This document shows, piece after piece, positions 10,310 through 17,634 of a stretch of 64,000 nt of DNA. The notes under the pieces were generated by a model. The model was not told the origin of the DNA. It did not search any database and saw nothing but the letters and a program-made list of their open reading frames with translations. This DNA comes from Aureibaculum luteum (GTDB lineage: Bacteria; Bacteroidota; Bacteroidia; Flavobacteriales; Flavobacteriaceae): the NCBI RefSeq assembly GCF_003449015.1, contig NZ_QRGD01000004.1, forward strand, positions 62,001 through 126,000, read 5' to 3'. The first letter of the stretch is position 1; every line of letters starts with the position of its first letter. A program made the translations under genes and the position numbers.

Positions 10310-10610
10310 TTCATTTTATAAAATACTGATAAACGGGGTGTTGATAGAAAAAAATCAATGTGAATCAATTCCTATTAATATACACTAAAAAGTAATTTTT
10401 AGGATTCTATTATTTTATGTTTAAATTGTACATATTATTGATTAATACAGATAAACACTACGCTAGTTAAATAAATTATGTTTGCTTATATAGTAATAAA
10501 GTTTATTTTTAATTAATTTTCTTTTGACACTATTTAAACACAAAAGAAAATAATCTTATTATTTGACTTTCAATTAATTTTAATTTAACTAATCTTAAAT
10601 AACAGAAAAA
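10310..10610. other. Intergenic region upstream of aldA
   Basis: This 301-bp AT-rich gap has no supported gene. It contains one match to the -7 box TAnnTTTG (TATGTTTG, 10478-10485), with no convincing TTG about 19 bp upstream, so a promoter there is only possible. A clear inverted repeat at 10516-10551 is listed separately. The region would give aldA a leader of about 120 nt if transcription begins near 10490. Confidence 0.6.
10516..10551. promoter_or_regulatory. 11-bp perfect inverted repeat upstream of aldA (possible operator)
   Basis: ATTTTCTTTTG at 10516-10526 is matched by its exact reverse complement CAAAAGAAAAT at 10541-10551, around a 14-base centre. It lies 60 bp before the aldA start and has no T-run that would make it a terminator. 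A dimeric regulator site or a leader hairpin are both possible. Which protein might bind it is unknown. Confidence 0.4.
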
Positions 10611-12050
10611 ATGAAAGAATTTAAGCAATTCATAAATGGAAAATTTGTAAAATCTACTTCGTCAGAAATGATAAAAATTTTAAACCCTTGTACAGAAGAA
10701 GTGATCTCTCTCGTACCAACGGGTTCCGTTTCAGATGCTAATGAAGCACTTGATGCTGCAAAAAATGCTCAGCATGCATGGAAATCTCTTACAGCCATAG
10801 AAAGAGCTGGTTATTTAAATAAAATGGCAACTGTAATTCGTGAAAATCGAGTTTTTCTGGCAGAAACATTGGCTTCAGAGCAAGCCAAAGTTATGGGGTT
10901 AGCACAAGTAGAAATTGATGTGACCGCTGACTATTTTGACTATAATGCGGGTTGGGCAAGAAGAATTGAAGGTGAAATTATTCAAAGTGATCGTAAAAAA
11001 GAACATATATTTCTTCATAAAGCTCCAATAGGTGTTGCTGTTGGTATACTGCCTTGGAATTTCCCATTTTTTGTAATGGCCAGAAAAATAGCTCCATCTT
11101 TAGTTACTGGAAATACGTGTATAATTAATCCTAGTTCTGTTGCACCTAATACGGTGATGGAATTTGCTCAATTAATAGAGAAAGTTGGTATACCTGCTGG
11201 AGTTTTAAACTTTGTTTGTGGTAAAGGAAGTATTGTGGGTAATGCACTTTCAAAAAGTCCAATTACTGGTATCATCAGCTTAACTGGTAGTGTTGGTGCT
11301 GGTCAAAAAGTTATGGAAGCAGCTTCCATAAATATAACAAAAGTTTCTTTAGAATTAGGGGGTAAAGCACCAGCTATAGTATGTGCAGATGCTGATATCG
11401 ATTTGGCTGTAAAAGCTGTAGTTGACTCTAGAATCATATTTAGTGGACAAGTTTGTAATTGTGCTGAGCGTGCTTATGTAGAAGCTTCTATTTATGATGA
11501 ATTTATGGATAAAGTGACAAAAAGAATGTCTGCTTTAAAAGTAGAAGATGCTTTTTCTGAAAACAATCCTGATATGAGTAGTATGGTTTCTAAAGACCAA
11601 ATTGATAAAGTTGAGGAAATGGTTGAATTCGCTAAAAAAGAAGGAGCCGAAGTTCTTGTTGGTGGTAAACGATCTGCACGATTTGATAAAGGCTATTTTT
11701 ACCAGCCTACATTGTTAACCAATGTAACTCAAAATATGCAAATTATACAAGAAGAAGTTTTTGGCCCCGTTTTACCTGTAATGAAGTTTGGAGATTTAGA
11801 TGAAGCTATAGCACTTGCAAATGATTGTGAATTTGGATTAACATCATCTATCTTTTCAGAAAATTATAATAAAGTAATGTATGCGTGTGATGAATTAGAA
11901 TTTGGCGAGACTTATGTAAATAGAGAACATTTTGAAGCAATACAAGGTTTTCATGCAGGCTGGAAAAAATCTGGTTTAGGTGGTGCCGATGGAAAACATG
12001 GTATGGAAGAGTACTTGCAAACTAAAGTAATTTACGCTCAGTACCGTTAG
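10611..12050 (+). CDS. aldA: L-lactaldehyde dehydrogenase (AldA-type)
   Basis: This 479-residue NAD-dependent aldehyde dehydrogenase oxidises L-lactaldehyde, the three-carbon product of the aldolase, to L-lactate. It has the same length as E. coli AldA. Visible motifs are the PWNFPFF cofactor-binding segment (148-154), SLELGGKAP with general base Glu248, and SGQVCNCAER with nucleophile Cys282 in the Gly-Gln-x-Cys position; the second cysteine two residues later also occurs in AldA-type enzymes. The late EEVFGPVLPV and GGADGKHGMEEYL motifs are intact. Its position between the fucose operon and the fucose permease, and ahead of the lactate oxidase genes, strongly supports lactaldehyde as substrate. 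Confidence 0.93.
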   Translation: MKEFKQFINGKFVKSTSSEMIKILNPCTEEVISLVPTGSVSDANEALDAAKNAQHAWKSLTAIERAGYLNKMATVIRENRVFLAETLASEQAKVMGLAQVEIDVTADYFDYNAGWARRIEGEIIQSDRKKEHIFLHKAPIGVAVGILPWNFPFFVMARKIAPSLVTGNTCIINPSSVAPNTVMEFAQLIEKVGIPAGVLNFVCGKGSIVGNALSKSPITGIISLTGSVGAGQKVMEAASINITKVSLELGGKAPAIVCADADIDLAVKAVVDSRIIFSGQVCNCAERAYVEASIYDEFMDKVTKRMSALKVEDAFSENNPDMSSMVSKDQIDKVEEMVEFAKKEGAEVLVGGKRSARFDKGYFYQPTLLTNVTQNMQIIQEEVFGPVLPVMKFGDLDEAIALANDCEFGLTSSIFSENYNKVMYACDELEFGETYVNREHFEAIQGFHAGWKKSGLGGADGKHGMEEYLQTKVIYAQYR

Positions 12051-12070
12051 AATATTTAATAAATAACAAT

Positions 12071-12126
12071 AAAGCACTGTTAATTTTTAGATAGTATATA
12101 TCTTAACATTGATAGTGCTTTTTTAT
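12071..12126 (+). terminator. Probable terminator between aldA and fucP
   Basis: AAAGCACT at 12071-12078 pairs with AGTGCTTT at 12114-12121, which runs directly into a T-rich stretch to 12126. The loop is long (35 bases) and can hold a small inner hairpin. It would partly separate aldA from fucP transcription, which would then need its own promoter or readthrough. Confidence 0.5.
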
Positions 12127-12155
12127 ACTTTAGTATTAACATTAACAAGGTTACA

Positions 12156-13454
12156 ATGACTGACTCAAAAAAAATACCCGTAGTGTCTAAAGAGATGCTC
12201 ATACCTTTTATAGTAATTACTTCTTTATTTGCTCTTTGGGGTTTTGCCAATGATATTACTAACCCTATGGTTGCGGCCTTTGCTACAGTTATGGAAATAT
12301 CCACAGCCAAAGCTGCTTTAGTGCAATTTGCTTTTTATGGTGGTTATGCCACTATGGCTATACCTGCCGCTCTTTTCGTCAGAAAATACAGTTATAAAAA
12401 AGGAATTATTTTGGGTTTAATACTTTACGCAATTGGGGCTTTATTATTTTATCCAGCAGCTCAGTTTGAAATATTTGGTTACTTTTTGGTTTCATTATAT
12501 ATTTTAACTTTTGGATTAGCTTTTCTTGAAACTACTGCAAATCCCTTTATACTTTCAATGGGTGATGAACGCACCGCGACAAGACGTTTAAATCTTGCTC
12601 AAGCCTTTAATCCGATAGGGTCACTTTTCGGAATGTTTGTAGCTTCAAAATTTATACTTGTTGCTCTAGATTCTGATAAAAGAAATGAAGCTGGAGAGTT
12701 AATTTTTAGCACTTTAGATGAAGCTCAAAAAGCAATTATAAGAACTCACGATTTATCTATAATCAGAAACCCTTATGTAATTCTTGGTTTTGTTGTTATT
12801 GCTATGTTAATAGTTATTGCAATAACTAAAATGCCTAAAAGGAAAAAAAATGAAAATCAATCTAGTGCTTTATCATCATTTAAAAGACTATTTAAAAATG
12901 GAAAATACAAAGAAGGAGTCTTAGCCCAATTGTTTTATGTTGCTGCTCAAATTATGTGTTGGACATTTATCATTCAATATGCTGGTAACTTAGGTATACC
13001 AAAAGCAGAAGCCCAAAATTATAATATTGTAGCCATGACTATATTTTTACTTAGTCGTTTTATAAGTACTTTTTTAATGAAGTACGTGAATTCAAGAAAG
13101 CTCTTGATGATTTTCGCTCTTTGTGCAATGGCTACCATTTCTGGAGTTATTTTAATTGAGGGTATTGTTGGTTTATATTTATTAGTTGCCACCTCTGCAT
13201 TTATGTCCTTGATGTTCCCTACTATTTATGGTATTGCACTTACAGGTCTAAAAGAAGAAGATACTGCCTTAGGAGCGGCTGGTTTGGTTATGGCTATTGT
13301 AGGTGGAGCTTTAATGCCAATTTTACAAGGATCTATTATTGATATGAAAACGGTTGGTCCTTTTTCTGGTGTAAACTTTTCATTTATACTACCCTTCGTA
13401 TGTTTCTGTTTTATAGCACTTTACGGATACAGGACATTAAAGGTTCATAATTAA
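12156..13454 (+). CDS. fucP: L-fucose:H+ symporter (FucP-type, major facilitator family)
   Basis: This 432-residue inner-membrane protein imports L-fucose with a proton. It has about twelve hydrophobic segments and the family's typical opening, LFALWGFANDITNPMVAAF, with the conserved Asn-Asp pair early in the first helix. Other FucP-type marks are FYGGYATMAIPA in helix 2 and FLETTANPF with the Glu-Thr-Thr-Ala-Asn core. The length is close to E. coli FucP (438). Close relatives in this family carry glucose, galactose or N-acetylglucosamine, so the fucose call leans on its place after aldA in a fucose cluster. Confidence 0.88.
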   Translation: MTDSKKIPVVSKEMLIPFIVITSLFALWGFANDITNPMVAAFATVMEISTAKAALVQFAFYGGYATMAIPAALFVRKYSYKKGIILGLILYAIGALLFYPAAQFEIFGYFLVSLYILTFGLAFLETTANPFILSMGDERTATRRLNLAQAFNPIGSLFGMFVASKFILVALDSDKRNEAGELIFSTLDEAQKAIIRTHDLSIIRNPYVILGFVVIAMLIVIAITKMPKRKKNENQSSALSSFKRLFKNGKYKEGVLAQLFYVAAQIMCWTFIIQYAGNLGIPKAEAQNYNIVAMTIFLLSRFISTFLMKYVNSRKLLMIFALCAMATISGVILIEGIVGLYLLVATSAFMSLMFPTIYGIALTGLKEEDTALGAAGLVMAIVGGALMPILQGSIIDMKTVGPFSGVNFSFILPFVCFCFIALYGYRTLKVHN

Positions 13455-13463
13455 TACGTTTTA

Positions 13464-13484
13464 TAATAATAATAATAATAATAA
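13464..13484 (+). repeat. (TAA)7 trinucleotide repeat
   Basis: Seven uninterrupted TAA units follow the fucP stop codon and directly precede the hairpin at 13486. Short tandem repeats like this can vary in copy number. Here it is outside any coding region and no effect on expression can be shown. Confidence 0.9.
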
Positions 13485-13485
13485 T

Positions 13486-13524
13486 AGCATAACTATTGTT
13501 TCAAATACAAACTTTAGTTATGCT
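13486..13524 (+). terminator. Probable terminator after fucP
   Basis: A 10-bp perfect inverted repeat, AGCATAACTA at 13486-13495 and TAGTTATGCT at 13515-13524, encloses a 19-base loop and is followed by TCTTTATAAG. The downstream T content is modest, so termination may be inefficient. The site lies 31 bp past the fucP stop and before the second AraC gene. Confidence 0.5.
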
Positions 13525-13634
13525 TCTTTATAAGAGCACTTTTCAACATCAAAAAGATAATATTATTTTTGCCTAAATTGTATATCTATTTGTAATTTAC
13601 CACCTTTACGTATTGATTGTATATATTTCAATTT

Positions 13635-14507
13635 ATGAAACTACATTTATTAGATAGAAGTAGCATTAATAACACTTCATTAACCACTAAAGTTAATGAC
13701 TACCCCTATTTCTTAAAAATTTGGCATTATCATCCTGAATTAGAACTTGTAGTAATATTAAAAAGTGAAGGTACTTGTTTTGTTGGTGACAGTATAGAGA
13801 AATTTGAAGTTGGTGATGTTATTTTGATAGGAGAAAATGTACCCCATATGTGGTTAAATGATGAAGATTATTTCAAACGAAATTTAAAAGGAGGTGCAAA
13901 AGCCATTGCTGTGCATTTTAAACAAGATTATTTAGGTGCTACATTTTTTGAGACTCGCGAAATGAAACATCTTTCAGAACTTTTTGAAAGAGCCAGATAT
14001 GGATTAAAGTTTTTAAACATCAATAAAAGTCTTATCGAAGATATTTTATCCATGTTAAAGCAAACAGGCTTTGAAAAAACCATTTCATTTTTAAATATCC
14101 TTAATGAATTAGCGAAGCACAGTACAACCAAAAAACTCTCAAGTGAAGGATTTATAAATTCATTTAAGGCCACAAAAAGTGATACTCAAAATAAGGTAAT
14201 GGCCTACATTTTTAAAAACTTCAACAAAACCATTACACTTGACAACGCTGCTCAAATTGCAAATATGAATGCCTCTGCTTTCAGTCGTTATTTTAAGCGA
14301 ATCAATCGTAAAACGTTTTCTCGTTATGTGTCTGAAATTCGTATAGGTTATGCATGTAAATTACTCCTTGAAGATAAAATTAATATCTCCGCCGTGTGTT
14401 ATGAATCAGGCTTTAACAATATTTCCAATTTTAACAGGCAATTTAAATTAATAATGAATTGTACCCCGTCCATATATGTGCAAGAACACAAGTTTGAAGT
14501 CCACTAA
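13635..14507 (+). CDS. AraC-family transcriptional regulator with cupin-like sensor
   Basis: This 290-residue regulator has an N-terminal cupin-type sugar-sensing domain (about 1-110), with WHYHPELELVVI, a Gly-rich turn, VGDVILIGENVPHMW, and a C-terminal AraC-type double helix-turn-helix (about 185-285). I chose ATG 13635; an in-frame TTG at 13617 would add six residues and is less likely. It lies between fucP and the lactate oxidase genes on the same strand. The cupin type often senses sugars or sugar acids, so control of fucP, the lut genes or both is plausible. It is distinct from the AraC protein at 9410, which lacks the cupin signature. Confidence 0.87.
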   Translation: MKLHLLDRSSINNTSLTTKVNDYPYFLKIWHYHPELELVVILKSEGTCFVGDSIEKFEVGDVILIGENVPHMWLNDEDYFKRNLKGGAKAIAVHFKQDYLGATFFETREMKHLSELFERARYGLKFLNINKSLIEDILSMLKQTGFEKTISFLNILNELAKHSTTKKLSSEGFINSFKATKSDTQNKVMAYIFKNFNKTITLDNAAQIANMNASAFSRYFKRINRKTFSRYVSEIRIGYACKLLLEDKINISAVCYESGFNNISNFNRQFKLIMNCTPSIYVQEHKFEVH

Positions 14508-14608
14508 TATGGTAGTGGATTGGTTCTCAAATTTAACATCTCAAATGTTTTATTTATAAAATTATCAACCACCTTACAAACAACAATAATTTGCTATTAT
14601 CATAATGA

Positions 14609-14635
14609 AATACTATAAAAAGCAAAAATAGTATT
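14609..14635. promoter_or_regulatory. Inverted repeat, distal copy, upstream of lutA
   Basis: AATACTAT (14609-14616) is followed after 11 bases by its reverse complement ATAGTATT (14628-14635). The same two half-sites recur at 14766-14796 with a 15-base spacer. The paired occurrence in one promoter region suggests binding sites for a dimeric regulator, but in AT-rich DNA part of this could be chance. Confidence 0.35.
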
Positions 14636-14765
14636 ACAATTAATCAAATAATAGATAGACTTTTAGTCCTAATCTAATTACTATTGTATCAGCCATTTTT
14701 AATACCTAATGGTAAATATTGAAGTAATAAATACAGTTAGTTTATGATGTATTTATATTCGTTAA

Positions 14766-14796
14766 AATACTATTCATTTTTATAAAGAATAGTATT
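14766..14796. promoter_or_regulatory. Inverted repeat, proximal copy, upstream of lutA
   Basis: AATACTATTC (14766-14775) is perfectly matched by GAATAGTATT (14787-14796) around 11 bases. It lies 42 bp before the lutA start. It contains the same 8-bp half-sites as the distal copy. It could be an operator or a hairpin in the mRNA leader. Confidence 0.4.
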
Positions 14797-14838
14797 AGAA
14801 TTGTAATAGATAATTCGAATAAAAAAAGTAACACTAAA

Positions 14839-15576
14839 ATGAAAGTAGGTTTATTTATACCTTGTTATATCAATCAACTGTATCCACAAGTAGCAATTGC
14901 TACGTTAGAATTATTAGAGAAATTAGGTGTAGATGTCTATTATCCTAAAGGACAAACTTGTTGTGGTCAACCACTAGGTAATTCAGGTTATGAAGGTGAT
15001 GCTAAAGGTAGCTGTCAGGTATTTGTCGAAAATTTTAAGGAATATGATTATATAGTTGGTCCATCTGGAAGTTGTATTTATCATGTAAAAAAGCATTTCG
15101 ATATTATCGAACAAACACCCGAAGTTATTAAAGTGCGAAACAATGCCTATGAATTGTGTGAATTTATTGTAAAAATTTTAGGAAAGACAGATTTAGGGGC
15201 TTCCTTTCCTCATAAAGTAGGTTTGCATAAAAGCTGTCATGGATTAAGAGGATTGCATTTAGGTTCCTGTTCTGAACGGATGGACCCTCCATTTTCTACT
15301 GAAGAAGACTTATTGAATAACGTAAAGGGCTTGGAACTAATGTCACTGACCAGAAAAGATGAATGTTGTGGATTTGGAGGTACATTTTCTGTATTTGAAG
15401 AAGCTATTTCTGTTAAAATGGGAAGAGATAGAATTCAAGATCATTTAGATAATAATGTAGAAGTAATTACGGGAGCAGACCATTCGTGTTTAATGCATTT
15501 AGAAGGATTAATCAATAGAAATAAACAACCCTTACGAGTAATGCATATTGCTGAAATTTTAAATAGTAGTATTTAG
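14839..15576 (+). CDS. lutA: L-lactate oxidation subunit LutA (Fe-S protein, CCG domains)
   Basis: This 245-residue subunit of the three-part LutABC (YkgEFG) system oxidises L-lactate to pyruvate. It has the two cysteine-rich CCG motifs of the family, TCCGQPLGNSG near residue 40 and ECCGFGG near 178; these bind an unusual iron-sulfur cluster. Further marks are GPSGSC and HKSCHGLRGLH. The stop codon is two bases before the lutB start, so the genes are almost certainly co-translated. In this place the enzyme consumes the lactate made by AldA from fucose-derived lactaldehyde. The family also includes glycolate oxidase subunits, but the lutB/lutC neighbours settle the assignment. Confidence 0.92.
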   Translation: MKVGLFIPCYINQLYPQVAIATLELLEKLGVDVYYPKGQTCCGQPLGNSGYEGDAKGSCQVFVENFKEYDYIVGPSGSCIYHVKKHFDIIEQTPEVIKVRNNAYELCEFIVKILGKTDLGASFPHKVGLHKSCHGLRGLHLGSCSERMDPPFSTEEDLLNNVKGLELMSLTRKDECCGFGGTFSVFEEAISVKMGRDRIQDHLDNNVEVITGADHSCLMHLEGLINRNKQPLRVMHIAEILNSSI

Positions 15577-15578
15577 TT

Positions 15579-16943
15579 ATGAGCCACGCAGAGAAAGCCA
15601 CAATTTTTAATAAAAATGAAGCCAAAGTAAATTGGCATGATAAGGCCTTGTGGTACGTTAGAGAAAAACGAGACAACGCAGCCCATAACGTAAAAGAATG
15701 GGAATATTTAAGGGATTTAGCCTCAGCAATTAAAGCCAATGTCCTTTCTGATTTAGATACATATTTGGTTGAATTTGAAGCCAATGCTCTAAAAAACGGA
15801 ATTAAAATCCATTGGGCTTCAGATGCTGAAGAACACAATGCCATTATCGGTAAAATTTTAGATGATAATAACGCAGAGAAAGTAGTAAAAAGTAAGTCTA
15901 TGCTTACGGAAGAATGTCATTTGAATCCGTACCTAGAAGCGAAAGGTATTGAAGTAGTAGATACTGATTTAGGAGAATACATCGTACAAATTGCAAAGGA
16001 AACACCTAGTCATATTGTGTTGCCTGCAATTCATAAAACCAAAGAAGAAGTAGACGAATTATTTCAAGAACACTTAGGTACAAAACCCAGCAATGGTAAT
16101 CCTGAGTATTTAACCAATGAAGCTAGGAAACATCTCAGAGGAAAATTCTTAAAGGCAGATGTTGCTATAACAGGTGTTAATTTTGCCATTGCAGATACTG
16201 GTGGCATTGTAGTGTGCACCAATGAGGGAAATGCAGATATGGGTTCCCATTTAGCGAACGTTCATATCGCAAGTATGGGTATTGAAAAAATTATTCCGAA
16301 AGAAGCTCATCTGGGTATATTTTTACGCTTGTTAGCTCGAAGTGCTACGGGACAACCCATAACCACCTACTCCTCACATTTTAACAAACCTGCCGAGGGT
16401 AAGGAAATGCATATTGTAATTGTAGACAACGGGAGAACAGAACAACTAAGTAGAGAAGATTTTAGAGCCTCATTACATTGCATCCGTTGTGGAGCTTGTA
16501 TGAATACCTGTCCTATTTATAGACGTAGTGGCGGTCACAGTTATGAAGCTACCATTCCCGGACCTATCGGTTCCATATTATCTCCAGGTAAAGATTTAAC
16601 CAAGCACAGCTCATTACCATTTGCATCAACCTTATGCGGTTCATGTTCTAATGTATGTCCGGTAAAAATAAATATTCACGAGCAGCTCTATAAATGGCGA
16701 CAAATAATTGTAAAAGATGTTAAGCAGCCTATCGTCAAAAAATCAATTTTAAAAATAGCAGGTTCTGTATTAGCAAAACCTAAACTGTACGATTTTGCAG
16801 GTAAATCAGCTCGATTTATGTTAAAATATACACCTCGTTTTATGATCTACTCCAAATTAAATGCTTGGGGAAAAGCACGAGAATTACCAGAAATAAAAAA
16901 TGAAAATTTTGATCAGTGGTACAAAATAAATAGAAAAAAATAA
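15579..16943 (+). CDS. lutB: L-lactate oxidation iron-sulfur subunit LutB
   Basis: This 454-residue protein combines an N-terminal LUD domain (about 50-290) with a C-terminal ferredoxin-like part. Two four-cysteine clusters are visible: HCIRCGACMNTCPIY near 302-316 and TLCGSCSNVCPVKI near 352-365; each would hold a 4Fe-4S cluster for electron transfer from lactate. The conserved SHLANVH and ITTYSSHFN motifs of the family are present. It starts two bases after lutA and overlaps the lutC start by one base (TAATG). The length is within the normal range for LutB/YkgF. Confidence 0.93.
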   Translation: MSHAEKATIFNKNEAKVNWHDKALWYVREKRDNAAHNVKEWEYLRDLASAIKANVLSDLDTYLVEFEANALKNGIKIHWASDAEEHNAIIGKILDDNNAEKVVKSKSMLTEECHLNPYLEAKGIEVVDTDLGEYIVQIAKETPSHIVLPAIHKTKEEVDELFQEHLGTKPSNGNPEYLTNEARKHLRGKFLKADVAITGVNFAIADTGGIVVCTNEGNADMGSHLANVHIASMGIEKIIPKEAHLGIFLRLLARSATGQPITTYSSHFNKPAEGKEMHIVIVDNGRTEQLSREDFRASLHCIRCGACMNTCPIYRRSGGHSYEATIPGPIGSILSPGKDLTKHSSLPFASTLCGSCSNVCPVKINIHEQLYKWRQIIVKDVKQPIVKKSILKIAGSVLAKPKLYDFAGKSARFMLKYTPRFMIYSKLNAWGKARELPEIKNENFDQWYKINRKK

Positions 16944-17521
16944 TGGGGAGAGATTCAATTTTAAAAGCTATAAAACAACATAAGCCAGATTTACTTCCGC
17001 TACCGGAAATTGATGGTGCACGTTTTGATGATGATGTAAATCTATTAGACATTTTCAAGCATAATGTTACCCTTGTTGGGGGAAGCATTAAAGAGATTGA
17101 CAAAACCTTAATAGATCAAGAAATTAAAAAGCAATTCCCTGATGCCAAGAGTATTGTTGCTCTTGCTGAGGCATCTTCTTTAGGTACAATTTCTGTGAAC
17201 AAACAAACGAATCCTCATGACTTGGCTACGATAGATTTAGCCATTGTAAATGGAGCCTTTGGTGTGGCTGAAAACGGAGCCGTGTGGATTTCAGAAAAAG
17301 AGAGCATTGTAAGGGTACTTCCTTTTATTACCAATGATTTAGTTGTTATCCTATCAAAAGAACAGCTTTATCTTCATATGTTAAATGCATATGATGCTAT
17401 TTCAACAAGAGATCGAAGTTTTGGTGTATTTATTTCAGGGCCTTCAAAAACCGCAGATATTGAGCAATGTTTGGTTATTGGAGCTCAAGGGGCTATGAGT
17501 TTAACAATACTATTGGTATAA
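16943..17521 (+). CDS. lutC: L-lactate utilization protein LutC
   Basis: This 192-residue LUD-domain protein is the third LutABC subunit. The family's GVAENGAVWIS core, the VLPFITNDLVVIL strand and the C-terminal IEQCLVIGAQGA segment are visible. Its ATG overlaps the lutB stop codon by one base, showing translational coupling. It is somewhat shorter than many LutC proteins (about 200-240) but the core appears complete. The exact job of this subunit is not established; it is needed for lactate use in characterised bacteria. Confidence 0.9.
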   Translation: MGRDSILKAIKQHKPDLLPLPEIDGARFDDDVNLLDIFKHNVTLVGGSIKEIDKTLIDQEIKKQFPDAKSIVALAEASSLGTISVNKQTNPHDLATIDLAIVNGAFGVAENGAVWISEKESIVRVLPFITNDLVVILSKEQLYLHMLNAYDAISTRDRSFGVFISGPSKTADIEQCLVIGAQGAMSLTILLV

Positions 17522-17553
17522 GAATTTTTTATTTTTAAGATTATATAAAAAAA

Positions 17554-17589
17554 GAAGAATTCATATAGCATAACTATTATGAATTCTTC
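17554..17589 (-). terminator. Terminator of the GH3 operon (minus strand)
   Basis: GAAGAATTCATA (17554-17565) is the exact reverse complement of TATGAATTCTTC (17578-17589), a 12-bp stem with a 12-base loop. Reading the minus strand, the stem follows the GH3 stop codon and is followed by seven Ts, the form of a factor-independent terminator. On the plus strand an A-run follows, so it would be a weaker barrier for lutC transcripts, although convergent genes could share it. Confidence 0.7.
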
Positions 17590-17634
17590 AAAAAACTAAT
17601 TTAAATGAAAAGTTAAATTCCTTTACCAATTGTC

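Larger units (their letters stand above)
14508..14838. other. Intergenic region upstream of the lactate oxidase operon
   Basis: This 331-bp AT-rich gap holds no supported gene. A 7-bp stem overlaps the end of the AraC gene (TCCACTA 14500-14506 with TAGTGGA 14513-14519); it has no T-run and is at best a weak terminator. Two inverted repeats built on the same half-site, AATACTAT and ATAGTATT, lie at 14609-14635 and 14766-14796 and are listed separately. I see no exact TAnnTTTG box. Confidence 0.6.
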
